Under the pieces are notes generated by a model, which saw only the letters and a list, made by a program, of their open reading frames with translations, was not told where the DNA came from and did no database searches. This document shows, piece after piece, positions 16,735-24,778 of a DNA stretch of 64,000 nucleotides. The stretch comes from Betaproteobacteria bacterium. Lineage in GTDB: Bacteria; Pseudomonadota; Gammaproteobacteria; Burkholderiales; Rhodocyclaceae. The DNA lies in NCBI GenBank assembly GCA_016194935.1, contig JACQAO010000032.1, positions 1 through 64,000 of the forward strand, written 5' to 3'. The translations under genes were made by a program, and so were the position numbers. Position 1 is the first letter of the stretch. The number at the start of each line of letters is the position of its first letter.

Positions 16735-17755
16735 GTTTCCTCCCCTTCACCCGTCCCGACATCGACGAAGCAACCATCGCCGACGTCGCCGAAGTGCTGC
16801 GTTCCGGCTGGCTCACCACCGGGCCGAAGGCGAAGGAATTCGAGGCGCAGTTATCTGCTTACTGCGGAGGCCGCCCGGTGCGTGTCTGCAACTCCGGCAC
16901 CGTTACCATGGAGTTCGCGCTGCGCCTGGCCGGCATCGGCCGGTGTTCGTGGACATCGACCCGGCCACCCGCAACATCGACCTCGACCTGATCGAAGCCG
17001 CCATCACTCCTGCAACCCGCGCCATCATCCCGGTCGACATCGCCGGCCTGCCGGTCGACCGCGACCGGCTCTACGCCATCGCCCAACACCACAAACTGCG
17101 CGTGATTGAGGACGCCGCCCAGTCTTTCGGCGCTTCCTGGGGAGGACGGAAAATCGGCGTTATCGGCGACTTCGTCTCCTTCAGCTTTCACGCCAACAAG
17201 AACATCACCACCGGCGAAGGCGGCGCGTTGGTGCTGCCCGTCGATACCGATCCCGCCCTATGCGAGCGCCTGCGCCTGCAAGGCGTGCGGCGCTTCGGCG
17301 AAGACGGCATGGATGTTGAGACGCCCGGCGGCAAGGCCAACCTGACCGACATCGCCGCCGCTATCGGCCTCGGCCAGTTGAAACGGCTGGAGGAATTCAC
17401 CGCGCGCAGGCATCATTTGGCGCGGCGCTACTTTGAACTTTTCAATCGCAAGCTCGGCTGCGAACTGCCGCCGGAGGATTTCGAAAATTCCAATTGGCAT
17501 ATGTTCCAGGTGCTCCTGCCGCCGGGCTGCGAGCGCGCCAAGTTCATGGCGGCCATGCGCGAACGCGGCATCGGCATCGGCGTGCATTATCCGGCGATGC
17601 ACCTATTCACCCTCTACCGCAAACTCGGCTGGAAGGCCGGCGACTTCCCGCAGGCCGAGCGGGTGGGCGCGGCCACCGTCAGCCTGCCACTGTTTCCGGC
17701 GATGGCCGACACGGATGTGGATCGCGTTTGCTCGGTTATGTCTGATCTGCTTTGA
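16731..17755 (+). pseudogene. arnB: arnB (UDP-L-Ara4O aminotransferase), broken by an internal deletion and frameshift
   Basis: The first 70 codons read as an ArnB/DegT-type aminotransferase (LPFTRPDIDEATIAD...SGWLTTGPKAKEFE...CNSGTVTMEFALRLAGIG). At about 16940 the frame changes and the match resumes with PVFVDIDPATRNIDLD in another frame, continuing to 17755. That part includes the PLP-lysine motif SFHANKNITTGEGG and the C-terminal GIGVHYPAMH block. Around 25 residues expected between the two parts are absent, so roughly 70-80 bp are missing (length 3n+1). The deletion removes part of the cofactor pocket. Real decay or an assembly error are both possible. Confidence 0.88.
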
Positions 17756-17787
17756 GCAACTTGTCTTGCCCGCCAAATCACCCGAGA

Positions 17788-17806
17788 GTATGATCCATAG
17801 TCATAC
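17788..17806. promoter_or_regulatory. candidate operator of the RHH-MazF module
   Basis: Inverted repeat GTATGA-N7-TCATAC, ending three bases before the Shine-Dalgarno GGAG of the antitoxin gene. Ribbon-helix-helix antitoxins usually repress their own promoter through such short symmetric sites. Confidence 0.55.
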
Positions 17807-17821
17807 TTGGAGAAAAACGTC

Positions 17822-18064
17822 ATGCTGCGAGCCAAAGTTGCTATATCGCTTGATCAAGAGACCCTGGAACGAGTCGACCGGCTGGTCAGCGCCCGTGTGT
17901 TCGAAAATCGTAGCCGAGCCATCGAGGAAGCGATCGAGGAGAAGCTGGTGCGTTTGGAGCGCTGCCGCCTGGCACAGGAATGCGCCAAGCTTGATCCGGT
18001 GTTCGAGAAATCGCTTGCGGAAGAGGGCCTTTCTGCGGACGTGGCGGCATGGCCAGAATACTGA
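17822..18064 (+). CDS. ribbon-helix-helix antitoxin
   Basis: An 80-residue protein with a ribbon-helix-helix (CopG/MetJ-like) N-terminus: AKVAISLDQETLERVDRLVS then NRSRAIEEAIEEKL. The acidic C-terminus (ECAKLDPVFEKSLAEEGL) would wrap the toxin. ATG 17822 is chosen because GGAG lies nine bases upstream; the frame opens further from a TTG. It overlaps the MazF-type gene by 16 bases. This is the first gene past the broken arnB and marks the left edge of the accessory block. Confidence 0.88.
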   Translation: MLRAKVAISLDQETLERVDRLVSARVFENRSRAIEEAIEEKLVRLERCRLAQECAKLDPVFEKSLAEEGLSADVAAWPEY

Positions 18065-18387
18065 GGGGAGAAATCCGCTGGGCCGATCTAAACCCGACAC
18101 GAGGCCATGAGCAGAGTGGGTTGCGTCCGGTTCTGATCCTGAGCCAGGATGTATTCAACGAACGTTCCGGGACCGTCATCGCCGTCGCCATCACCAGCCA
18201 GCCGCAACGTGCCGGCTTTCCGCTGACGCTGGAAATTGCTCCGCCGCAGCCGCCCAAACGGGCCTGGGTGAAGATCAGTCAAATCCGTACCCTGGCCGTT
18301 GAGCGTATCGGTCGCAAGCTAGGCCGCGCCGCATCGGAAGAAATGATCCGTATTGTTGAAGGCCTGAATGAAATCATCGATGCCTGA
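18049..18387 (+). CDS. MazF/PemK-type endoribonuclease toxin
   Basis: A 112-residue toxin of the MazF/PemK/CcdB fold, which cuts mRNA at specific sequences. The start LRGEIRWADLNPTRGHEQ and GLRPVLILSQDVFN contain the conserved Arg/Pro pattern. The Thr/Ser active-site strand is seen in VIAVAITSQP, and the second conserved arginine region is SQIRTLAVERIGRKLG. The length is normal and nothing suggests inactivation. It is paired with the overlapping ribbon-helix-helix antitoxin upstream. Confidence 0.93.
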   Translation: MARILRGEIRWADLNPTRGHEQSGLRPVLILSQDVFNERSGTVIAVAITSQPQRAGFPLTLEIAPPQPPKRAWVKISQIRTLAVERIGRKLGRAASEEMIRIVEGLNEIIDA

Positions 18388-18462
18388 GTCAAAAGTAGCT
18401 AGAGTTTTCTCAGCCATGTACAAGGTGTATGGTGCATTGAGCGAACTTTTCCGGTAACCCAC

Positions 18463-19002
18463 GTGAACCCACACATCACACCGATTGCCGTTCCAAGCGC
18501 CAGCCTCATCAGTAAACAATTGCAGGATGCCAATTTCTTTGACGCCTACGAAATGCCCCTGAAGCACCAGGGACGTTCGGCGCTGGAAATCTATCTTGAT
18601 GTCGTTTGCCGCACCCCCGCCTGGGTCAATTTCCTCATGGCGACCCGCAATCACATCGTATCGCTGTTCGGCTTGAAGAACCTTGGTCACCTCGGCGACG
18701 GCACTCGAAGCAAACCTGTGTCGGCCTATCGAGTCGGGGATCGTGTGGGTATTTTTTCCCTGCTGTCGTTGACCGACGAGGAAATCATTCTGGGCGATTC
18801 CGACAAGCATCTGGATGTAAAAGTCTCCGTCTGCAAACTCAACCCCGGCGCCCGCGAGTCGATAGCCATCTCGACCGTGGTGCATATACACAATCTACTG
18901 GGCCGGGTCTACATGTTCTTCGTCGCCCCCGTGCATAGACTCATCGTTCCCGCCACTCTGGCGCGGGCAAGCAGTGCCTCTCCCTTTACACCAGATCACT
19001 AA
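18463..19002 (+). CDS. DUF2867 domain protein
   Basis: A 179-residue protein of the DUF2867 family, function unknown. Recognisable features are the central RVGDRVGIFSLLSLTDEEIILGDSDKHLD and the C-terminal HNLLGRVYMFFVAPVHRLIVP. Such proteins occur alone or fused to NAD-binding epimerase-like domains; here it is alone. The start is a GTG with no clear Shine-Dalgarno sequence. It sits between the first TA module and a GFA-family protein and may belong to the same short run of cargo genes. Confidence 0.8.
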   Translation: MNPHITPIAVPSASLISKQLQDANFFDAYEMPLKHQGRSALEIYLDVVCRTPAWVNFLMATRNHIVSLFGLKNLGHLGDGTRSKPVSAYRVGDRVGIFSLLSLTDEEIILGDSDKHLDVKVSVCKLNPGARESIAISTVVHIHNLLGRVYMFFVAPVHRLIVPATLARASSASPFTPDH

Positions 19003-19017
19003 GCTATGGAGCCTCAC

Positions 19018-19413
19018 ATGCACAAAGGAAGCTGTCTTTGCGGAGCAGTGGAATACAAGATCACCGGTCCACTCGGCCCGATCATGTTTTGCCATTGCTC
19101 GCGCTGCAGAAAGGCAAGTGGTTCGGCATTCAATTCGGTCTCCCCCATTCCCGCCGCCTCTTTTCGCATCATCAAGGGCGAGGAATCCCTGCGCAGCTAC
19201 CGCGCCGACACCGGTGTGGTGAGAGTGTTTTGCGGCACTTGTGGTTCGCCCATCATCGGCAAGCGCGACGACCTGCCAGACACCGTGCGGCTGCGCATCG
19301 GCACGCTGGATACGCCGGCAGGCGCAAAAGGCGCCGCGCATATATTCGTCGGCTCGAAAGCGCCCTGGGATGAAATTCTCGACGATTTGCCGCAGCATCA
19401 GGAGCGTCCATAG
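19018..19413 (+). CDS. GFA / CENP-V domain zinc protein
   Basis: A 131-residue protein of the glutathione-dependent formaldehyde-activating (GFA) fold. Zinc-binding cysteines are arranged as GSCLCGAVEY, CHCSRCRKASGS and VFCGTCGSP, the usual family set. Many members have unknown substrates, so no formaldehyde role is claimed. ATG 19018 is favoured over 19006 because GGAG lies seven bases before it and the family begins MHKGSCLCG. It ends 48 bases before the MerR regulator gene. Confidence 0.9.
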   Translation: MHKGSCLCGAVEYKITGPLGPIMFCHCSRCRKASGSAFNSVSPIPAASFRIIKGEESLRSYRADTGVVRVFCGTCGSPIIGKRDDLPDTVRLRIGTLDTPAGAKGAAHIFVGSKAPWDEILDDLPQHQERP

Positions 19414-19431
19414 CGTTTTGTCAAATACCTC

Positions 19432-19462
19432 TTGACTTAGAGTGCACTCCAAGACTTAGCAT
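19432..19462 (+). promoter_or_regulatory. MerR-type promoter/operator
   Basis: TTGACT (19432-19437) and TAGCAT (19457-19462) are separated by 19 bp, the long spacer typical of MerR-controlled promoters. The spacer region holds the near palindrome CTTAGAGTGCACTCCAAG centred on GTGCAC. The -10 box overlaps the annotated ATG of the regulator gene, so transcription should begin inside or just after it. Confidence 0.7.
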
Positions 19463-19871
19463 GGTCGTCGTGACCAGCAATGCCATCACCATCGGCGAGT
19501 TTGCCCTGCGTAGCGGCTTGAGCACCCATACGATCCGTTATTACGAACGGGTGGGTGTGCTCAAACCTGGCGGACGCGCAGCCAACGGCCATCGCCGTTA
19601 TCACGACAGCGATGTCCTGTGGCTGGAGTTCGTGCTGCGGCTCAAGCACATCGGCATGCCGCTGGCGGAGATCAAACGCTATGCTGATCTTCGGGCGCAG
19701 GGTGACACGACATTGCAAGCGCGGTACACGATGCTCAAGCTCCATCGTGTACGCCTGGCCGCCAAAATGACCGAGCTTTCCGAGTGTGCCGATGTCCTCG
19801 ACGACAAGCTTCGTACTTATCGAAAAATGCTCGCCAAGGCGCAGCCGCCTACAGGGAAAACCAGAAAATGA
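19461..19871 (+). CDS. MerR-family transcriptional regulator
   Basis: A 136-residue MerR regulator. The winged helix-turn-helix begins TIGEFALRSGLSTHTIRYYERVG and continues NGHRRYHDSDVLWLEFV. A coiled-coil dimer helix follows (about residues 85-125). There is no metal-binding cysteine cluster at the C-terminus, so it probably senses a small molecule or aldehyde-type stress rather than mercury. A GTG at 19470 is a plausible alternative start, given the promoter position. It overlaps the next gene (ATGA), so it likely autoregulates the pair. Confidence 0.92.
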   Translation: MVVVTSNAITIGEFALRSGLSTHTIRYYERVGVLKPGGRAANGHRRYHDSDVLWLEFVLRLKHIGMPLAEIKRYADLRAQGDTTLQARYTMLKLHRVRLAAKMTELSECADVLDDKLRTYRKMLAKAQPPTGKTRK

Positions 19872-20284
19872 ACTCAGCAACCAGCGAAGTACAACAGTCA
19901 ACAGAGACCAGCCGCTATGTGCGCGGCTGGGAAAAGCTGCGCGAGATCGACGGCAAGGCTGGCGAGAATGTAATCGCCGCACTCGCCGACATTGCCCCCG
20001 ATTTCGCAAAACTATTGATCGAAATTTTCGGCGACATCTATTCACGGCCACAACTCGCGCTCAAGTCCCGTGAAATTGGCGTCGTCGCCGCCCTAACCGC
20101 CCTCGGCAACGCAACGCCGCAATTGAAAGTGCATCTTCACGCCGCCCTCAACGTCGGCTGCACGCGGGAAGAAATCGTCGAAATCATCATGCAAATGGCC
20201 GTCTATGCCGGCTTCCCTGCCGCCCTCAACGGCCTGTTCGCGGCCAAGGAAGTTTTCGCCGAGCGTGAGCTTGCCGAGCAGTAA
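19868..20284 (+). CDS. carboxymuconolactone decarboxylase family protein
   Basis: A 138-residue protein of the CMD/AhpD-like fold. The core reads SREIGVVAALTALGN, then LKVHLHAALNVGCTREEIVEIIMQMAVYAGFPAALNG, which matches 4-carboxymuconolactone decarboxylase-like members. There is no CxxC pair, so an AhpD-type peroxidase role is unlikely. ATG 19868 overlaps the MerR stop (ATGA), indicating coupled translation. The true substrate is unknown. A GC-rich hairpin (GCGCGGC-GTTA-GCCGCGC) lies just after the stop. Confidence 0.9.
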   Translation: MNSATSEVQQSTETSRYVRGWEKLREIDGKAGENVIAALADIAPDFAKLLIEIFGDIYSRPQLALKSREIGVVAALTALGNATPQLKVHLHAALNVGCTREEIVEIIMQMAVYAGFPAALNGLFAAKEVFAERELAEQ

Positions 20285-20420
20285 AGTACGGCGCGGCGTT
20301 AGCCGCGCTACCCAGTGGTGACCGGCAGTGACGTAGAGAGGTAGAAATGGTTTGCACGATCATGCAGGAAACACTTACAATGTGCATGAATCTTCAAAAC
20401 CATACACACAGGGCAACGCA

Positions 20421-20615
20421 ATGCGTACCAATATCGTGATCGACGACCAACTCATGCAGCAAGCCGCCCGCCTGACGAAATTGCCGACCAAGCGCGAAAT
20501 TGTTGAGACCGGCCTGCGCGTGCTGATCCAGATCAAGCGGCAGGAAATGATCCGCGCCTCGCGCGGTAAATTGAAGTGGTCTGGCGACCTGGACTCTTTG
20601 CGAACCGACCGATAA
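20421..20615 (+). CDS. vapB: VapB-type antitoxin
   Basis: A 64-residue antitoxin. RTNIVIDDQLMQQAARLTKL is the usual VapB N-terminus (strand plus helix for DNA binding), then PTKREIVETGLRVLIQIKRQ, and a basic, Trp-containing tail (GKLKWSGDLDSLR) that blocks the toxin active site in this family. ATG 20421 is used; the longer frame from 20352 adds residues unlike the family. It lies six bases before vapC. Confidence 0.9.
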   Translation: MRTNIVIDDQLMQQAARLTKLPTKREIVETGLRVLIQIKRQEMIRASRGKLKWSGDLDSLRTDR

Positions 20616-20621
20616 GCGGCG

Positions 20622-21014
20622 ATGATAGTCGTCGACTCGTCCGTCTGGATCGACTATTTCAACGGTATCGTCAATCCGCAAACAGAGAGACTCGACGCCG
20701 GGCTGGGAAGTGAGTTGATCCTCGTCGGCGACCTGATCCTGGCCGAGGTGTTGCAGGGTTTCGAGCGCGATGCCGATTATCGCAAGGCCAAAAGCCTGTT
20801 TGAATACCTGGAATTCAGGGAAATGCTCGGCCGTGATGTGGCGCTGGCAAGCGCGGAAAACTATCGCAAGCTGCGAAAGCAAGGCATTACCATACGCAAA
20901 ACCATAGATATGCTGATCGGCGCCTACTGCATCTTGAACCGCCTGCCACTACTTCATCGGGACCGCGATTTCGAACCGATGACTCAGCATCTGGGCTTGC
21001 TCGTTGCACAATAA
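20622..21014 (+). CDS. vapC: VapC-type PIN-domain ribonuclease toxin
   Basis: A 130-residue PIN-domain RNase. Acidic catalytic residues are in VVDSSVWIDYFNG (Asp near residue 5), the ILAEVLQGF glutamate (about 44) and the TIDMLIGAYC aspartate (about 95). PLLHRDRDFEPM carries the last acidic site. VapC toxins usually cut initiator tRNA or rRNA. All catalytic positions look intact. It is paired with the vapB immediately upstream. Confidence 0.93.
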   Translation: MIVVDSSVWIDYFNGIVNPQTERLDAGLGSELILVGDLILAEVLQGFERDADYRKAKSLFEYLEFREMLGRDVALASAENYRKLRKQGITIRKTIDMLIGAYCILNRLPLLHRDRDFEPMTQHLGLLVAQ

Positions 21015-21059
21015 ACGGCAGAAAATGCCGCGATTCACAAATTAACCGGACACTACGAC

Positions 21060-21461
21060 ATGGCTTCGAAAACACCACAACCCACCGAAATCAAACTGCA
21101 CCAGAAATCGCGCACGCTGGAAATCGGCTTTGCCGACGCCAAGACCTTCAGCCTGCCGTGCGAGTTTCTGCGCGTCTATTCGCCATCCGCCGAAGTACGC
21201 GGCCATGGCCCGGGCCAGGAAGTGCTCCAGACCGGCAAAAAGAACGTCGAGATCACCGCCATCGAGCCGGTCGGAACCTACGCTATTCTGCTGCGATTTT
21301 CCGATGGTCACGACACCGGAATCTACTCATGGGATCTGCTCTACGATTATGGAATACGCCAGGAAGAGATGTGGCAGCATTATCTTGAGCGTATGAAAGA
21401 GGCGGGGGCGAGCCGGGAGCCGGGTTCAACGCCCTTCGAGCAACGACCGAAATCAAAATAG
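21060..21461 (+). CDS. DUF971 protein (gamma-butyrobetaine hydroxylase N-terminal-like)
   Basis: A 133-residue DUF971 protein. The N-terminal IKLHQKSRTLEIGFADAKTF and CEFLRVYSPSAEVRGHG, then GTYAILLRFSDGHDTGIYSWDLLYDYG, match the small zinc-binding fold also found at the start of gamma-butyrobetaine hydroxylase. In many betaproteobacteria such a gene lies next to ubiE; here no ubiE follows. It ends 11 bases before the CCAEP-tail radical SAM gene on the same strand, so co-transcription is likely. Function unknown. Confidence 0.88.
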   Translation: MASKTPQPTEIKLHQKSRTLEIGFADAKTFSLPCEFLRVYSPSAEVRGHGPGQEVLQTGKKNVEITAIEPVGTYAILLRFSDGHDTGIYSWDLLYDYGIRQEEMWQHYLERMKEAGASREPGSTPFEQRPKSK

Positions 21462-21472
21462 CGGGGTTATCC

Positions 21473-22912
21473 ATGTTGCCCCAGCTTGCGCCATCTCCTG
21501 CCGTGGAAGCGATGGGACTCTTCAAGGTCGTCCTGATCAATCCTTACGAGCTGGGACGGCAGCCGTTTGCCCTGGCGCAGCCTGCCGCCTTGCTCAAGCG
21601 CGCTGGCATGGCGGTGAGCTGCCTCGATCTTTCGCTGCAAAAACTCGACCCGGAAATTCTGAAGGATGCCGACCTGGTCGCTGTTTACGTTGGCATGCAT
21701 ACCGCCACCCGCATTGCCATCGAAGCCATCCCGCGCATCCGCGAGATCGCGCCGCAGGTGCATGTGTGCGTATATGGCCTGTATGCGCCGATGAATCAGC
21801 AGAGGCTGCGTAGCCTCGGCGTGAAAACCATACTCGGCGGCGAATTCGAGCCGGGGCTGGTGAGCCTGGCGCAGCGGCTGCGCAGCGGCGAAGCTGGAGG
21901 TGTGCAAACCGAACCGCTTATCAATCTGGCCAAAATCGAATTCATTACGCCCGACCGCTCCGGCTTGCCAGAATTGCAACGCTATGCCCATTTGATATTG
22001 CCGGATGACAGAAAAAAAATGACTGGTTTCATTGAGGCCAGCCGCGGCTGCAAACATTTGTGCCGCCATTGCCCGGTGGTGCCGGTGTATCAAGGTAAAT
22101 TTCGCATTGTGCCGGTTGAGGTGGTGATGGCCGACATTGCGCAGCAGGTTCAGGCGGGTGCGACACACATTTCTTTCGGCGACCCGGATTTTTTCAACGG
22201 GACTACGCACGCCATGAAAGTGCTGACTGCCATGCACGACAAGTTTCCCCACTTGAGCTTCGACGCCACCATCAAGATTCAGCACCTGATTAACCATGCC
22301 GAGTTGTTGCCGGCGCTCAAGGCGGCAGGTTGCTTATTCATCACCTCGGCAGTCGAGTCGGTGGATGACCGGGTGCTTGAGCATTTTGCCAAGAACCATA
22401 CGCGCGCCGACTTTGAGCACGCTTTGCAACTGTGCCGCGCAGCGGACATATTCCTGGCGCCGACGTTTGTGGCATTCACGCCCTGGACTACGCGGGAGGG
22501 CTACCTCGACCTGCTCGGCACGCTGCTGCGCCTGCGCCTGGTGGAGGCGGTGCCTTCGATTCAGCTCTGCATACGCCTGCTGGTACCGGAAGGTTCCTAT
22601 TTGCTTCAACTGCCCGGTTTCCGGGAAATGGTCGGAGCGTTCGATACGAAACTGCTCGGCTACCCCTGGCGACATGCCGATCCTGCCGTGGATGCGCTCC
22701 AGCAGGCAGTGCAGACCTGTGCCGCACAAGGTGAACAACAGGGATTGGCGCGCGAGGATATATTCGAACAAATCTGGCAGCTCACCCATGCGGCGCTCGA
22801 CCGTACTGCACCGCCGCTCGCGCAAGTGGATTTTGGCGCACCCATCGCACGCTTGTCGGAGCCTTGGTACTGCTGTGCCGAACCCACCGAGCAACAACTG
22901 CAAAGCTTTTAA
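21473..22912 (+). CDS. CCAEP-tail radical SAM protein with B12-binding-like N-terminus
   Basis: A 479-residue radical SAM enzyme. Residues 16-140 look like the B12-binding-type domain of HemN/RlmN-distant radical SAM enzymes (VVLINPYELGRQPFALAQPAALL). The cluster motif is CKHLCRHC (Cys193, Cys197, Cys200), followed by ISFGDPDFFNGTTHAMKVL and a SAM-barrel to about residue 350. The tail ends WYCCAEPTEQQLQSF. I recognise a family named for a CUAEP or CCAEP tail, where the first position can be selenocysteine; here it is TGC, so Cys467. The reaction is unknown. It lies 11 bp after DUF971 and 9 bp before an ATP-grasp gene. Confidence 0.88.
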   Translation: MLPQLAPSPAVEAMGLFKVVLINPYELGRQPFALAQPAALLKRAGMAVSCLDLSLQKLDPEILKDADLVAVYVGMHTATRIAIEAIPRIREIAPQVHVCVYGLYAPMNQQRLRSLGVKTILGGEFEPGLVSLAQRLRSGEAGGVQTEPLINLAKIEFITPDRSGLPELQRYAHLILPDDRKKMTGFIEASRGCKHLCRHCPVVPVYQGKFRIVPVEVVMADIAQQVQAGATHISFGDPDFFNGTTHAMKVLTAMHDKFPHLSFDATIKIQHLINHAELLPALKAAGCLFITSAVESVDDRVLEHFAKNHTRADFEHALQLCRAADIFLAPTFVAFTPWTTREGYLDLLGTLLRLRLVEAVPSIQLCIRLLVPEGSYLLQLPGFREMVGAFDTKLLGYPWRHADPAVDALQQAVQTCAAQGEQQGLAREDIFEQIWQLTHAALDRTAPPLAQVDFGAPIARLSEPWYCCAEPTEQQLQSF

Positions 22913-22921
22913 GCACACATC

Positions 22922-24116
22922 TTGAAGCGCGTTCTGCTGCTGTTGCCCACCACCAGTTACCGCAACCAGGATTTCCTGGATGCCGCGAAAAACCTCGGGG
23001 CGGACATCATCACTGCCGCAGATTATTGCCATCAACTCGCGCCGCTGTGGGGCATGAGCCCGATTCAGGCAGTGCCATTTGATCAGCCCGAAGTCGCAGT
23101 GAAGCAGGTGCTGGCTGCGCTGGGAAGCCCGCCGGATGCGGTGCTGGCGGTGGACGACAGCGGCCTGGAACTGGCGGCGCTGCTGCGCGTACAGTTGCAC
23201 TTGCCGGGCAACCTGCCCGCTGCGATGCGCGTGACGCGCGACAAACTGGCGTTTCGCCGATTACTGCAAGATGCCGGCCTGAACTGCCCGGATTTTTATC
23301 ACCTCGACAACATCAGCCGGTCACCTACGCTACAGGCCCCGCTGCAATTCCCGGTGGTCGTCAAAGCACGCCAGCTTTCTGCCAGCCGTGGCGTGATTCG
23401 GGCAGACACCCCCCAGGCATTCAAGCAAGCCGTGCAATCGGTGCAAAGAATACAGCGCAAAGCCGACCGCGATGCCGCCCAACTGGGACTGGTCGTGGAG
23501 AGCTTCATTCCCGGTCGTGAATACGCACTGGAAGGCTTGCTGGTGGAAGGCCGCTTGCGCGTGCTGGCGCTGTTCGACAAACCCGATCCGCTCGACGGCC
23601 CCTACTTCGAAGAAACCCTTTACATCACGCCGTCGCGCCTGCCTCAAGACCGGCAAGACGAAATCAGCCAGACCGTGCAACGCGCCTGCGCATTGGCCGG
23701 GCTGATGAGCGGACCGATCCATGCGGAAATGCGCCTGAACGAACAAGGCGTCTGGCTGCTGGAAATCGCCGCACGCTCCATCGGCGGCCTGTGCGGCAGA
23801 ATGCTGCGCCATGCACTGGGCATGAGCCTGGAAGAACTGATCTTGCGTCACGCCTTGAACCTGCCGTTGCCGCAAACTTTTTCTGGGCGTGCGCCATCTC
23901 GACGACGCACTGCGCATCGCCGGTATCGGCGACATCCAGATCACCGCCCAGCCCGGCCAGGTCATAGCGCCGCCGCCGGAAGGCGCAAGCTACCTGGGTT
24001 TTATCTTCGCTCGCGCAACATCCGCAGACACAGTTGAGTCTGCGCTGCGGCAAGCGCATCAGCGGCTGGTCTTCGATATCCAGACCGGGATGCCGGTGAG
24101 TGCTTACAACACATAA
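22922..24116 (+). pseudogene. ATP-grasp ligase, C-terminus broken by a small deletion and frameshift
   Basis: The first 320 residues read as an ATP-grasp carboxylate-amine ligase: FPVVVKARQLSASRGVIR, VESFIPGREYALEGLL, MSGPIHAEMRLNE and WLLEIAARSIGG (metal-binding region). At about 23880 the frame changes. The expected C-terminus (FLGVRHLDDALRIAGI, EGASYLGFIFARA, ending 24116) continues in another frame. About 20 residues normally lie between these parts, so a deletion of roughly 60 bp (3n+2) is likely. The start is TTG. The tight spacing to the CCAEP-tail radical SAM gene suggests a shared pathway, ligating or activating an amino acid-like product. Confidence 0.8.
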
Positions 24117-24136
24117 AGCCGCAGGACTTTTTCTGG

Positions 24137-24150
24137 TGTAACATGTTACA
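24137..24150. promoter_or_regulatory. operator palindrome of the MazEF module
   Basis: Perfect 14-bp palindrome TGTAACATGTTACA, 22 bases before the antitoxin start. The position and symmetry fit autoregulation by the antitoxin dimer. Confidence 0.65.
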
Positions 24151-24172
24151 TCGAGAAAATCGAAGGAAAGCC

Positions 24173-24382
24173 ATGCCAACAACCGCCCCCGCCCCACGCA
24201 TGCAGCAATACCGCCAGAGGCTGAGAGCCGCCGGACTGCGCCCGATTCAGCTGTGGGTACCGGACACCAAGGCGCCCGGATTCGCCGAGGAATGCCGTCG
24301 GCAATCCGCGGCACTGGCACATGATTCCGCAGAACTCGACGCCGCCAAGTTCATCGAAGCTGCGGGGGCTTGGAACGCATGA
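24173..24382 (+). CDS. MazE-like antitoxin (DUF3018 type)
   Basis: A 69-residue antitoxin of the DUF3018/MazE-like family, with the characteristic run MQQYRQRLRAAGLRPIQLWV then PDTKAPGFAEECRRQS, and an Ala-rich C-terminus. This group regularly precedes MazF toxins. ATG 24173 is used because the family begins shortly before MQQYR; an earlier in-frame ATG at 24143 falls inside the operator palindrome. The stop overlaps the toxin start (ATGA). Confidence 0.9.
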   Translation: MPTTAPAPRMQQYRQRLRAAGLRPIQLWVPDTKAPGFAEECRRQSAALAHDSAELDAAKFIEAAGAWNA

Positions 24383-24714
24383 GCGATTTTCGCCGCGGCG
24401 ATCTCGTGTCTGTAGCAGTCCAGGGTAATTTCGGCAAGCCGCGTCCGGCGCTGGTTGTCCAGTCCGACCTGTTCAACGAAACCCATCCCACGGTGATGCT
24501 GTGTCTCGTCACCTCGGAACTGCGGGAAGCGCCCATATTCCGGCTAACGGTGGAACCCGCAGCAGCCAACGGACTCAAGCAAACCTCGCAAGTACAGATC
24601 GACAAGGTAATGACCGTATTGCGCGAGAAGGTCGGCCCCAGCTTCGGTCGACTTGATGATGCAATGATGGTCAAGGTCAATCGGGCGCTGGCAGTATTCG
24701 CAGGAATCGCGTAA
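24379..24714 (+). CDS. MazF-family endoribonuclease toxin
   Basis: A 111-residue MazF/PemK toxin. FRRGDLVSVAVQGNFGKPRPALVVQSDLF has the conserved Gly-Lys-Pro-Arg-Pro turn, and VMLCLVTSELR holds the Thr-Ser active-site strand. QVQIDKVMTVLREKVG is the expected C-terminal block. It overlaps the DUF3018 antitoxin by four bases. It differs clearly from the other MazF at 18049, so the two are not recent duplicates. Confidence 0.93.
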   Translation: MSDFRRGDLVSVAVQGNFGKPRPALVVQSDLFNETHPTVMLCLVTSELREAPIFRLTVEPAAANGLKQTSQVQIDKVMTVLREKVGPSFGRLDDAMMVKVNRALAVFAGIA

Positions 24715-24778
24715 ATGCGGCCTCGGATTACTCCAATTGCTTCGGGGTACAATTTGTCATGAAGATTCGGAGGTTGCT

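Noticed and set aside
22870-22912. Selenocysteine in the CCAEP tail of the radical SAM protein
   Set aside because: The codons are TGC TGT (Cys-Cys), and the only UGA-type reading is out of frame.
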